The notes: generated by a model from the sequence alone, not told the origin. A stretch of DNA of 64,000 nucleotides from Phymorhynchus buccinoides (GCA_017654935.2 CM065684.1:55072960-55136959); one strand, 5' to 3'. Counted from the first letter of the stretch, positions 11,393-22,256 are shown. Numbers and translations: made by a program.

Positions 11393-12706
11393 ACCCCCAC
11401 CCCCCCCCCACCGACCACCCCCCGCCGGGGTAAGGGGGGTCTACGGACACCTGTAGTAGGCCTCTAGTCTTTGCCTGTGGGTCTAAGCCTCTTACTCTTA
11501 GAAAATTAATAATTGAAGTTGCGTGATCTGTTACTGTTTTAAACTGATTGTTCATGCGATGAAAACTTGTTCCACATCATCTACATTTCTGTAAGATATT
11601 TTATATTAGTCCTAATATTTTATTTTCGTTTCGTTAATTCCCCCCCCCCCCCCTCTGCCACAAAGCAAAGGTCAAGGTCACAGCCAGCAAGCTCATCCAT
11701 GTTTATCTTCCCCTGTACAGTCTTTGCACATGGTGATCAATCGTCTAGGCCTAACGAAGGATTCGTACGTCGAAGGCAGTGAAATCGACGAACCCTGGAT
11801 TTTCCGTACATTTTTTTTCAAGACTGAAATGAATGTGGGCTAAATGTTAAGTACGTCGTCTTGATTATGAGGTAAGGCATGGACTCTAGGCCTAGGCCTT
11901 GTTGCCGGAAGTGCAGTAGGCTAAGATTGTGCGCAGAGATGATGTGCAAATGAACACGAACAACCGTTACTCAAAGGCGCAAATAAAAGCTAAACAACCG
12001 GGCCGTCAACGCACACACTCGGTACATCCATTTGTTACAGAAAATATAAGTTGACGACGTTAAAATGTACCTATTTGTACACACCTGAAGTCTTGCGTTT
12101 CTTTTTAAAGAGCGTTTTTGTATATCTAATGGAGAGTCTTCTTTCCAGTATGTATCTCCTACTCGGTACAACACAACAGTTACAGTAATCTCTGCAACAA
12201 ATGATTTTCTTTCTTTTGTTCCTTACCGATGTATCTGACTGCATTGATCGCCATGACTTGAAGGCTCACGTCAAAATCAAGTATCCTGCTAACTTTAACC
12301 CTCTAACATCTTATGTTTTTTTGAGAAAATGACAACGTTAAAGTTTCAGTGGAGAGTGAGAGTCTTCTTTAGTTTGAAGAGTGTGACTGAGTCAAGGTTA
12401 AAGGTTGCAAAACAGTAATCTCTGCAACAAATGATTATCTTTATTTTGTTCTTTATCAATGTATCTGACTGCTTTGATCGTCGTGACTTGAAGGCTCACG
12501 TCAAAATCAAGTATCCTGCTAACTTTAACCCTCTAACGCCTTATATGTTTAGAGAAAATGACAACGTTAAGGTTTGAGTTAAGGTTAAAGGTCGGGGCCA
12601 CGGACGCAACACACACACACATACACACACACAGACACACAGACACACAACCGAACATGTACGATACTATAGACTCACTTTGTTTTAAAAAACGACGTGA
12701 GCCAAA

Positions 12707-12894
12707 AACAATGATGTAAATAAATAAGTAAAAAAAGAAAAACAAGTAAATAAATAAATAAATAAAGGAATGAACGTGATAGGAGAAAATGTTAGTACAG
12801 AAAGGGGAAGGGGGGGGGGGGGGGCTATTAGGCCTCCTCATTTTCTTGCTACCTAGCTTATCTGTTTACCCTCAATAAAAACATTCGTATATTC
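12707..12894. repeat. (AAAT)n-like short repeats and G run
   Basis: AAATAAGTAAA/AAATAAAT repeats (12717-12763) and a 14-base G run near 12810-12823. No gene seen. Confidence 0.6.
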
Positions 12895-13766
<872 letters not shown>

Positions 13767-13778
13767 GCGTGCGTGTGT

Positions 13779-13809
<31 letters not shown>

Positions 13810-13842
13810 CGTGCGTGTGTGTGTGTGCGTGTGTGTGTGTGT

Positions 13843-13901
<59 letters not shown>
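13767..13901. repeat. (GT)n microsatellite
   Basis: A GT run with GC variants directly abutting the trinucleotide array. Confidence 0.95.
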
Positions 13902-13904
<3 letters not shown>

Positions 13905-13934
13905 AAGTAAGAGAACGTTGCGTGCAATCATCGT

Positions 13935-14060
13935 GTTTATTATGCTTTCTAATGATTCATTATTTGTTTGCCTTTAATGTTCTTGTTATCAATGTAAAGC
14001 GCACTGAGCTCATGTGAGAAAGAGCGCTATATAAATTCCCATTATTATTATTTTATTATT
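13935..14060 (+). mobile_element. Retrotransposon 3' tail with ATT repeat
   Basis: TGCCTTTAATGTTCTTG leads into GTAAAGCGCACTGAG, then GCGCTATATAAATTCCC and an ATTATTATT tail. This conserved 3' end (GCGC...GAG...AAGCGCTATATAAAT plus ATT repeats) is typical of LINEs and partner SINEs in marine invertebrates. The related reverse-strand copy at 26305-26360 is attached to a LINE C-terminus. Only the tail is recognised here, so LINE or SINE cannot be decided. Confidence 0.65.
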
Positions 14061-14156
14061 ACTACTACTACTACACAATTTCATTCCTGACTCCAAAAAC
14101 AATTTCGTTCTCCAGAAAAATGTTTAAGTAAAACACGCACAAACACACACAATATA

Positions 14157-14384
<228 letters not shown>

Positions 14385-14430
14385 AATATGCGCACACAAT
14401 AGATCATTGTTAATATTATTGTATAAATTC

Positions 14431-14771
14431 GGCTGTACGCTGCAATGTCATTTTTCGGCCTTAGGCTGCAAAGCCATTTTCGGCCCTAGGCTGCAATGTC
14501 ATTTTTCGGCCCTAGACTACATTTTACATTCGGTTGTGGGCTGCACTGTAGATTTGATCGTAGGCTGCATTGTAGATTCGGCCCTAGGCTGCAAAGTCAT
14601 TTTCGGCCCTAGGCTACAAATGTACTTTCCGCCCTAGGCTGCACTGTGGATTCGGTCGTAGGCTGCATTGCAGATTCGGTTGTAGGCTGCAATGTCATTT
14701 TTCGGCTGAAGGCTGCAATGTTTTGTCAGCCATACTTTTTCGGCTGTAGGCTCCATGGGAGATTCGGTCGT
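14431..14771 (+). repeat. Minisatellite, ~25 bp unit, ~13 copies
   Basis: Units vary from 23 to 26 bp (one of about 38) around GGCCCTAGGCTGCAATGTCA followed by TTTTC. Variants are GGTCGTAGGCTGCATTG and GGTTGTGGGCTGCACTG. The diverse 3-5 base differences between units look like two unit subtypes (CATTTTC and AGATTC endings) intermixed. No recognisable coding function. Confidence 0.85.
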
Positions 14772-15116
14772 ATTCCTGTCACCCACATTTCCTCTGTGGG
14801 TCATACTTGGTTCAACCTGGGACTGAAATTATTGATTTGTTGAATTCTACCCCCCCCCCTCCCCAAATCTGCCTTTGCCTATAAAGTGAGCTCTCAAGCA
14901 TGACTTTTGCATCGAGGCCTGTCTAGATCGATAAGGGAGTTGGATTGTATGCTGGCCCGCAATATGCATACAGTCATTAGGAAAGGCGATATAATATCAG
15001 AAGTCAAAGTCAACGTCAAAATCATACCATCTCGTTAAGAGAAATTAAAATCTGGTCTCATAATAGTACAAACATCAAAACATACCGTTTGAATTCGCTT
15101 AAAATGAAGAACAAAT

Positions 15117-15244
15117 TAAAGACCCCCCACGTCACGTGTCACATTCCCTCTTACGCTAGGAGGATTTCTTAAGATTTCTTACCAGCTATAAGAGGGAAAA
15201 CACGTGAAAACCGTGATTTTGACACGTGACGTGGCGGGTCTTTA
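15117..15244. mobile_element. MITE, TAAAGACCC termini (128 bp)
   Basis: The left end TAAAGACCCCCCACGTCACG is an inverse match to the right end CGTGACGTGGCGGGTCTTTA. The subterminal sequence ACCAGCTATAAGAGGGAAAA with CACGTGAAAACCGTG recurs in the elements at 36731-36964 and 40253-40490, which tie it to the same family. Confidence 0.75.
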
Positions 15245-15494
15245 TTAAAAAGAACTGACAATCAAGCATTGCAATATGTTGGTTTAGGCTTCATTGAATG
15301 CCATGCTAATAACTGTCACGTGCCTCTACTCCATCCTTTTCATCCATGGCATATCCTGTCAGTTATTCTGACAAATGAATAGCATTGATGCAGATTGTCA
15401 TTGTTGTGTGTGTTAGGCTTTTAAGAATTGTTAAAGGTATACAGCAGTTGTTATTGGTTTGTTGTTGTTGTTCCTTTGTTTGTTGATTGTTGTC

Positions 15495-15945
15495 GGACAT
15501 TTCGCCGAACGGTCACTTGGCCGAACAGACATTTCGCCGAACACACACTTGGTCGTATGGACATTTCGCCGAACAGACACTTGGTCGTATGGACATTTCG
15601 CCGAACAGACACTTGGTCGTATGGACATTTCGCCGAACGGACACTTGGTCGTATGGACATTTCGCCGAACAATCACTTGGTCGTATGGACATTTCACCGA
15701 ACAGACACTTGGTCGTATGGACATTTCGCCGAACGGACACTTGGTCGTATGGACATTTCACCGAACAGACACTTGGTCGTATGGACATTTCGCCGAACAG
15801 ACACTTGGTCGTATGGACATTTCGCCGAACAGACACTTGGTCGTATGGACATTTCACCGAACAGACACTTGGTCGTATGGACATTTCGCCGAACGGACAC
15901 TTGGTCGCATGGACATTTCACCGAACGGACATTTCACTGAATGTG
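15495..15945 (+). repeat. 32 bp minisatellite, 14 copies, open in all six frames
   Basis: The unit is GGACATTTCGCCGAACAGAC followed by ACTTGGTCGTAT. Fourteen units are in near-perfect 32 bp register from 15495; the variants are CGG for CAG, CACC for CGCC and rare third positions. Because 32 is not a multiple of 3, the frame rotates with a 96 bp super-period, yet no stop codon occurs in any frame on either strand. Reading frames give peptides such as FRRTDTWSYGHFAEQTLGR. Whether any is translated is unknown; the simplest reading is non-coding satellite. Confidence 0.9.
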
Positions 15946-16039
15946 GAAGTGACCGTTACAAATGTTGTTGTGTGATCGATTTTATACTTTTAGCGAAAAC
16001 AAATATGGTGAAATGTGATGCGCAAAGCCTCTGTGAACA

Positions 16040-16043
<4 letters not shown>

Positions 16044-16105
<62 letters not shown>

Positions 16106-16181
16106 TCTCTCTCTCTCTCTCTCTCTCTCCTATCTCTCTCTCTGTTGTCTCTCTCTCTCTATCTCTCTCTCTCTCTCTGAA

Positions 16182-16216
<35 letters not shown>
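16044..16216. repeat. (CT)n microsatellite
   Basis: CT run with interruptions such as CTTCTCTTC and GAAATG. Confidence 0.95.
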
Positions 16217-16221
<5 letters not shown>

Positions 16222-16273
16222 TCATAATATATTATTACAAAAACTAGCACTATATTTGAAGGACGAAAATACA

Positions 16274-16455
16274 GTTTTTTTTTTACATCCTATCTTACTA
16301 ACAGAACACAGTTTGTCTTAAGTAATGGTGCAGTTTCAGATAATAAGATAATTAAGACTGGTGTACCGCAAGGATCTGTTTTAGGACCCCTCCTGTTCTG
16401 CTTATTTATTAATGACCTACCACTTTCAATATCAGATGAAAGTGTATCATGCTAT

Positions 16456-16512
<57 letters not shown>

Positions 16513-16640
16513 TATGTTTGCAACTGTTTTTTGTTTCTTAAATTTGTTTGTTTTTGTTATTTAATCCAAGGACAGTTGTAAGAATAGGCATCGCCTAAAA
16601 TCTTTATCCTTGTCAAATAAAGTTTTCCAGTGTCCAGTGT
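16274..16640 (+). pseudogene. LINE reverse-transcriptase fragment, internally deleted (copy 1)
   Basis: The sequence encodes LTNRTQFVLSNGAV, then the RT block GVPQGSVLGPLLFCLFINDL, then SISDESVSCYL. It jumps at base 16456 into a GA run and then into the LINE 3' end (AAGGACAGTTGTAAG, ATCTTTATCCTTGTC, AATAAAGTTTTCC). Compared with the copy at 20054-21547, about 1.08 kb is missing, including the FADD catalytic motif and thumb. The breakpoint sits exactly where RT sequence ATCTG meets AGAGAG, so the GA run probably mediated the deletion. The family is CR1/Jockey-like by the RT box, without certainty. Confidence 0.8.
16458..16514. repeat. (GA)n at the deletion junction
   Basis: GA dinucleotides with one TGATAG interruption. 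They sit at the breakpoint of the deleted LINE and correspond to the GA run at 21319-21393 in the full copy. Confidence 0.9.
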
Positions 16641-16659
16641 CCAGTGTCTCTCTCGTCTC

Positions 16660-17037
16660 TGTCTCTGTCGCTCCCTGTATATAATAGTGTTAGACCTATA
16701 AATATATATATAGGTATGAAAAAACTCTCAGTTTACTGCTGGCACTGTTCCTCCAGCCTACAGGACTCAAAAGTTAGAGCATTTGAAATGCAATAATAGT
16801 AATTGTTTAAAATGCATATATATGTAATTGTTTAAAACGTTTTTGTCCCTATGTCTTTGTAAACGAACATTAAAACCAAAACCAGTTAAATTAACTTGGT
16901 GTTTGATCTATGTTCTAAAAATAACACCATAAAGAGTGCTAGCTTAGTTTTTCCTCCTTATTAGGGAGGCAATGGCACAACCCAGCCGAGGACAGCTGTT
17001 TCGACTCTAGGGAGTCTCATCAGCTCGGCACTGGATG
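16660..17037 (-). mobile_element. Hammerhead-bearing retroelement unit, copy 1
   Basis: This unit is directly joined to the LINE tail and repeated nearly identically at about 21580-21949. Landmarks on + are the GTATGAAAAAACTCTCAG and TTGAAATGCAATAATAG segments, AACGTTTTTGTCCCTATG, TTAACTTGGTGTTTGATC, a TTATTAGGGAGGC segment, then the ribozyme. A more diverged relative lies within 25860-27295. On the minus strand the ribozyme comes first. Small non-coding units carrying type I hammerheads are known as retrozymes and in Penelope-like element terminal repeats; either could apply. No Penelope-type RT is seen here. Confidence 0.65.
16985..17029 (-). ncRNA. Type I hammerhead ribozyme, copy 1
   Basis: Read on the minus strand. 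Stem I 5' side is GCCGAG (17029-17024), core CUGAUGA (17023-17017), stem II GACUC with loop CCUA and GAGUC (17016-17003), core GAAA (17002-16999), and a minimal stem III AC-AGCU-GU with cleavage-site C at 16991. Stem I 3' side is CUCGGC (16990-16985). All conserved core residues are present. Stem I is 6 perfect pairs (extendable by CCA/UGG past a bulge) and stem II is 5 perfect pairs. The very short stem III whose strand is self-complementary (ACAGCUGU) is the form known from metazoan retroelement hammerheads, which often cleave as dimers. Confidence 0.88.
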
Positions 17038-17040
17038 GGG

Positions 17041-17405
17041 CATACATACATACATACATACATGTATACATGCATACATACATACATACATTACATACAC
17101 ACATCCATACATCATACATACATACATACATACATGCATGCATGCATGCAGCCATACATACATTAAATAATAAATACATACATACATACATACATACACA
17201 CATGCATAACGGACAGTAGAGAAAGCACAGGCCTACGTACTCCGTCTGTTCTACATAACATACATACCTGCATAAACATACATACCTACCATACATACAT
17301 ACATACATACATACATAACATACATACAAATACATACATACATACATAATACAACGTACATACATACATAATACATGCATACATACATACATACATACAT
17401 ACATA
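17041..17405. repeat. (CATA)n tetranucleotide array
   Basis: ACATACAT repeats with GCATGCAT variants, interrupted near 17210-17260 by a segment (GGACAGTAGAGAAAGCACAG and CTACGTACTCCG) that recurs after the array at 17404-17447. The array appears to have been duplicated together with that flank. Confidence 0.95.
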
Positions 17406-17789
17406 CGGACAGTAGAGAAACGCACAGCCTACGTACTCCGTTCTGTTCTGTAAGAGCTGGGGGAAAAAAGGGCAGAAAAGGTAAGAAAAGAGGATGAGGT
17501 GAAAGAAGGGATTAGGTGGGGGGTTAGGAAGGAGGTGGAGGGGAGGTTGTGTAAAAGGTAAAAAAATTCCTTGGATCAGTTTTTACTATTGGAGCAAGTT
17601 ATCCAGAGGAGAGCAAGCGATCGGCGCTGAGAGTAAAAGAAGGGCGAAAGAATTGCCAGTCTGACAACCTGCCTGTTGTAGCTGGGTTTCTTGAACTGTT
17701 TTGCTGGTTTTGAGTTCGTTCTGAGGTCTGGGATTCCATTACTATGGTGAGATTTTACTTTTACAGTGTAGAATCATTTAAGAGATAGA
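17406..17789. other. No gene recognised
   Basis: Purine-rich then mixed sequence with no convincing reading frame or transposon terminus. Confidence 0.4.
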
Positions 17790-18230
17790 CTTCTGTGTGT
17801 GTGGTGTGTGTGTGCCTCGTGGTTTGTTTTTTGTGTGGGTTTGTGTGTGTGTGGTGTGTGTGTGTATTGTGTGTGTGTGTGTGTGTGTGTGTATAGTGTG
17901 TGTGTATGTGTGTGGTGTGTATGTGTGTGTTTGTGTGTGTCTGTGGGGTGTGTGGTTGTGGGTGTGTGTGTGTGTGTGTTTGTTTGTGTGTGTATATATA
18001 TATATATACACATACACACACAACACACACATATATAATACACACAAAACACACACACACACACACACACACACAACACACACACACACAATGACTTGCA
18101 AGACATTTAAAGACATGCGCGGTGTGTGTGTATGTGTGTGTGTGTGTGTGGGTGTGTTGTGTGTGCGGTCGTGTGTGTGTGTGTGTGTGTGTGTGTACGT
18201 GCGTGCATGTGTGTGTGTGTGTTTCTTGTG
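17790..18230. repeat. (GT)n-(AT)n-(CA)n-(GT)n compound array, hairpin-forming
   Basis: GT runs (about 17790-17994) meet a TATATATATATA centre (17993-18008) followed by CA runs (to 18091), so the array can fold on itself. A second GT block follows from 18121 to 18223. Confidence 0.9.
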
Positions 18231-18463
18231 AGAATCTAAAGGCTATATAGATACGACTATAGAATATGCTTTTAAATCAGACCAGGCAACATAAATATGG
18301 TATTTTATTAACAAAACAAAACAAGGACATCGCCCGAGCTGTAGATAGTCCTTTGTCCGTTTGGGACTGATGATGTTATGCTTGCCATGGATAAAGACAA
18401 CCCCGCATAACTATGAGAGCATAACGACATTCTGATGCACATTGGTGTTCTCGATACATGTTA

Positions 18464-18537
18464 AACCCTTTATCGCCACTGTAGCTCTTGGCACCCACGA
18501 TTAACACCCAGTCACTTAAAAGGGCATCAAATGAGGG
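18464..18537. mobile_element. MITE with AACCCTTTatCGCC terminus, copy cut by gap
   Basis: It starts AACCCTTTATCGCC and contains AACACCCAGTCACTTAAAAG and GGCATCAA, matching the inverse of the 3' half of the copy at 47571-47810 (CTTTTTAGTGAATGGGTGTT). The gap removes the rest. Confidence 0.6.
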
Positions 18538-19037
18538 NNNNNNNNNNNNNNNNNNNNNNNNNNNNNNNNNNNNNNNNNNNNNNNNNNNNNNNNNNNNNNN
18601 NNNNNNNNNNNNNNNNNNNNNNNNNNNNNNNNNNNNNNNNNNNNNNNNNNNNNNNNNNNNNNNNNNNNNNNNNNNNNNNNNNNNNNNNNNNNNNNNNNNN
18701 NNNNNNNNNNNNNNNNNNNNNNNNNNNNNNNNNNNNNNNNNNNNNNNNNNNNNNNNNNNNNNNNNNNNNNNNNNNNNNNNNNNNNNNNNNNNNNNNNNNN
18801 NNNNNNNNNNNNNNNNNNNNNNNNNNNNNNNNNNNNNNNNNNNNNNNNNNNNNNNNNNNNNNNNNNNNNNNNNNNNNNNNNNNNNNNNNNNNNNNNNNNN
18901 NNNNNNNNNNNNNNNNNNNNNNNNNNNNNNNNNNNNNNNNNNNNNNNNNNNNNNNNNNNNNNNNNNNNNNNNNNNNNNNNNNNNNNNNNNNNNNNNNNNN
19001 NNNNNNNNNNNNNNNNNNNNNNNNNNNNNNNNNNNNN
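18538..19037. other. Assembly gap, 500 N
   Basis: Exactly 500 unresolved bases, the same size as the gap at 44404-44903. It therefore looks like a fixed-size scaffold join and not a measured distance. Confidence 0.99.
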
Positions 19038-20039
19038 TACTAGAATGCATTTGGCTAGAAAATAAAATACCCCAAAACATGCCCTTATTAAATAGGATAT
19101 TTATACCCGAAATCCGGCCTCTTCTGCATATGACTGGCTTGATAACTTGTAAGCATGATGGATAATATAAAGTAAAACAACAGGTAATATCCTGTTATTA
19201 GGGGATTTTAATGGGATTTTAATTATGATGTGTTTAAGCCCCAAAATTCAGGCATTCAACTACATGCTCTTTGGCCTTCAGCAGCTTATCGCGACGGCTA
19301 CTAGAATCACCCACACTCAGCACACTTCTGACCACATTTTACTCCAACAAAACGTTCCCTACTCACTGATGTCAAGGTTTTAGATTCCAAATGTAATTAG
19401 TGAACACTCCACTGTAGATGCAACGTGGATTAACAGAACCCCTAAAACTTCAAATAAAGGCCACATACTATTCACTATAAGATCCTTTAAACACACTTTT
19501 GATAAACGCACATTTTTTCAAAAGATCTAACATGGCGCATTTTAACAATGTCATTCAATTTTTCATGTCCCATCCAAGCCACTAGATGGTTTTCTTCAAC
19601 TTTCTAGCAGTAATTGAGAAACACGCGCCTCTTAGAACAAAAAGATTAAAAGTTCACCCTTCCGGATGGATCACTCCCAGAATAGCAGAAACTATGAAAA
19701 CAACGGGGACGTTCCTAAAACATGAATATATATTATGAAGAAAGAAAAGACTGAGTCGCTACCAACTGACATTAAAGCAAAAAAGCAACTGGAACGTGAA
19801 AACAAAGAATAGAATGCAAAAAGCTAAGAAATAAAGTCAATGATCTCATTCGGCGACTCTCAGAAAACAAAGAACTTCAATAAAAATATCAAACAAATAG
19901 TGACACAATTACTTTATGGAGAGCCCGCAACAACATCACAATAAGACAAAGGCAAATTCACTACATAGCTTCAATTGGTCGCCAGACTCATTCAATAATC
20001 ACTTTATACACATAGCAGTATTCTATAGGGTACCTGACC

Positions 20040-21056
20040 CAACACACTCTGAACCTTTTTTTACATCCTATCTTACTTACAGAACACAGTTTGTGTTAAG
20101 TAATGGTGCAGTTTCAAATAATAAGATAATTAAGACTGGTGTACCGCAAGGATCTGTTTTAGGACCCCCCCTGTTCTGCTTATTTACTAATGACCTACCA
20201 CTTTCAATATCAGATGAAAGTGTATCATGCGATCTGTTTGCTGACGACTCCTCGCTCCACTCTAGTGCAGCTCGTTTATCTTCCATTCAAACCTCATTAC
20301 AAACAGCTTTAAATGATGTTTCTGCCTGGTGTGACCAAAACCTGATGGTCATCCACCCTACAAAAACCAAAAGCATGGTAATTACTTCAAGACAAAAACA
20401 TCAGAACGAAGCTCTAAATCTCAAAGTTTATTTAAAGGATAACGTCATTGACCAAGTAAAAGAGCACCGCGTCCTGGGTGTGATCATAGACGAAGAACTG
20501 AAGTGGCAGACCCATATTGAGAAAGTAGCACACAAGCTTGCGCGTAGCCTATTCCTACTAAAAAAACCTTAAACCTTTCATAGATACAGAGGAACGCAAA
20601 ATATTCTTTCATTCCCACTGTCTCTCTCACGTCAACTATGCATCTGTAGTTTGGGATTCTACCGCCAAATGTCACCTATTAAAACTCAATTCTATCTACA
20701 AAAGAGCAGCTAAAATTATTCTTCCTGACGCAAACCTCACCACATCAGAAAAACAAGCAAAATTAAACATCCTTCCGTTAGATTCACAATTAAAGTACAA
20801 CAAAGCAATCCTCATGTACAAAGTGCATAATGACTTAGTCCCACAATACCTAACATCATTAGTTACCCCGGCATCACATCGTTATGGTTCCAGCAACAAC
20901 ATTTTGCCAAACACTAGAATTGACAAATACAAATCAAGTTTTGCCTTCTCAGGTTCTTCAATTTGGAATTCCCTTCCCTCTGCCATTCAGATATGCCCTT
21001 TCATCTCACGATACAAAAAGATGGTGCAGGCAAACATAATTTACAGCCCTGCTTAA
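20040..21056 (+). pseudogene. LINE ORF2 reverse transcriptase, frameshifted
   Basis: RT finger/palm motifs are in order: TQFVLSNGAV, the GVPQGSVLGPPLFCLFTNDL box near 20141-20200, the catalytic FADDSS (about 20236-20253), and HPTKTKSMVITSRQ. HRVLGVIIDEELKWQTHI is the conserved LGV..D..L.W..HI thumb motif. After 20572 a one-base shift is needed to continue with FHSHCLSHVNYASVVWDS, LNSIYKRAAKIILPDA and the C-terminal WNSLPSAI segment near 20960-21000, ending at 21056. It copies LINE RNA into DNA in living relatives; this copy is dead because of the frameshift and missing endonuclease. The FADD form instead of YADD is common. Confidence 0.85.
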
Positions 21057-21314
21057 ATCCTGTGTCTTTTTGAACGCACACTGTATAACTTTATTGCCTT
21101 GTGTACAACTACATGTTATATACATGGAATATGTCAATTGAATGTTTACATTTCAGTTTTATGCTTTCTTTATCGGTTTGCCTTTAAACTGCTTGTTAAA
21201 TGTGCTTGGATTGATGTTGCTTTCACCTCCTAGATATTTGTCATCAATTATTTGTTCCACTATGTGTATTTGTTAAATATTTTTTTATATGTATGTATAA
21301 ACAATGTATGTGTG

Positions 21315-21318
<4 letters not shown>
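21057..21318 (+). other. LINE 3' untranslated sequence
   Basis: An AT-rich stretch with GCCTTTAAACTGCTTG, similar in style to the LINE tail near 13970. No reading frame. Confidence 0.5.
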
Positions 21319-21395
<77 letters not shown>

Positions 21396-21406
21396 GAGAG
21401 AGAGCA
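21319..21406. repeat. (GA)n microsatellite inside LINE 3' UTR
   Basis: Pure GA for about 73 bp, then TATGAGAGAGAGC. This is the counterpart of the junction repeat at 16458-16514. Confidence 0.95.
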
Positions 21407-21579
21407 GAATGTTTGCAAATGTTTTTTGTTTCTTAAATTTGTTTTTTGTTTGTTTTTGTTGTTGTTTTTTAATCCAAGGACAGATTGTAAGAATAGGCAT
21501 CGCCTAAAATCTTTATCCTTGTCAAATAAAGTTTTCCAGTGTCCAGTGTCCAGTGTCTCTCTCGTCTCTGTCTCTGTCA

Positions 21580-21949
21580 CTCCAAGTATATATATATAGT
21601 GGTAGACCTATAAATATATATATAGGTATGAAAAAATCTCAGTTTACTGCTGGCACTGTTCCTCCAGCCTACAGGACTCAAAAGTTAGAGTATTTGAAAT
21701 TCAACAATAGTAATTGTTTAAAATGCATATATATGTAATTGTTTAAAACGTTTTTGTCCCTATGTCTTTGTAAACGAACATTAAAACCCAAACCAGTTAA
21801 ATTAACTTGGTGTTTGATCTATGTTCTAAAAAAACCCATAAAGAGTGCTAGCTTAGTTTTTCCTCCTTATTAGGGAGGCAATGGCAGAACCCAGCCGAGG
21901 ACAGCTGTTTCGAATCTAGGGAGTCTCATCAGCTCGGCACTGGATGGTG
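21580..21949 (-). mobile_element. Hammerhead-bearing retroelement unit, copy 2
   Basis: Nearly identical to 16660-17037 across its length, again abutting the LINE tail. Sequence from 21950 to 22200 (GTTTTACCG..., AACCAAACCAGCACTCAAG, GGCCAGAGAGGGC) resembles 25860-26030, the flank of the third family member. The element therefore extends beyond the part shared with copy 1. Confidence 0.65.
21894..21938 (-). ncRNA. Type I hammerhead ribozyme, copy 2
   Basis: It has the same architecture as the copy at 16985-17029, and all catalytic-core residues (CUGAUGA, GAAA, cleavage C) are kept. Stem II has one mismatch because its 3' strand reads GAUUC, not GAGUC. Stem I GCCGAG/CUCGGC is intact. Probably still foldable, but weaker. 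Confidence 0.82.
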
Positions 21950-22256
21950 TCTTAGCCTACCAATGTGGAACTACTCTCACCTCAACAAGAAGATTGTTCC
22001 ACAAAGAAAGGGTTTTACCGTATTTTGGTAAAAGGCTCCAAAATAAACCAAACCAGCACTCAAGTAAAATAGAAATAATAAGAATCTAAAGTAAAAGTGT
22101 GAACATAGAAATGTAGACTCGGCCAGAGAGGGCAAACAAGTTTTAATTTAGAACATATCTATGTCCACACTTTTACTTAAGACTCTTATTATTTATTTTC
22201 TTTTTTCATCAGGGATATTTGATAAACGATATGTGCATTACTATCTGTTACAGACT

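Larger units (their letters stand above)
10105..12706 (-). repeat. Right arm of the large inverted repeat
   Basis: This is the reverse complement of 2595-5395. It differs by many small indels and a deletion of roughly 90 bp at about 11060, which removes one half of the telomere-like MITE. It also has a C run of about 50 bases at 11361-11411 where the left arm has a short broken G run, and a shortened CA run at 12608-12650. At the outer end the arms diverge just after CGACGTGAGC (12697-12706). Confidence 0.85.
19160..21547 (+). mobile_element. CR1/Jockey-like LINE, degenerate, with 3' end
   Basis: Order on +: a decayed endonuclease C-terminus near 19185-19440 (ILLLGDFN-like, then an SDH-like segment with frameshifts), a linker to about 20040, RT from 20040, a C-terminal thumb/tail to 21056, a 3' UTR, a GA run (21319-21393), and a terminal segment AAGGACAGATTGTAAG, ATCTTTATCCTTGTC, AATAAAGTTTTCC. 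The end repeats CCAGTGTCCAGTGTC. The 5' part is lost in the gap. Confidence 0.8.

Noticed and set aside
14431..15945. CRISPR-like arrays
   Set aside because: The repeats are direct head-to-tail units with no unique spacers, and the genome is eukaryotic.
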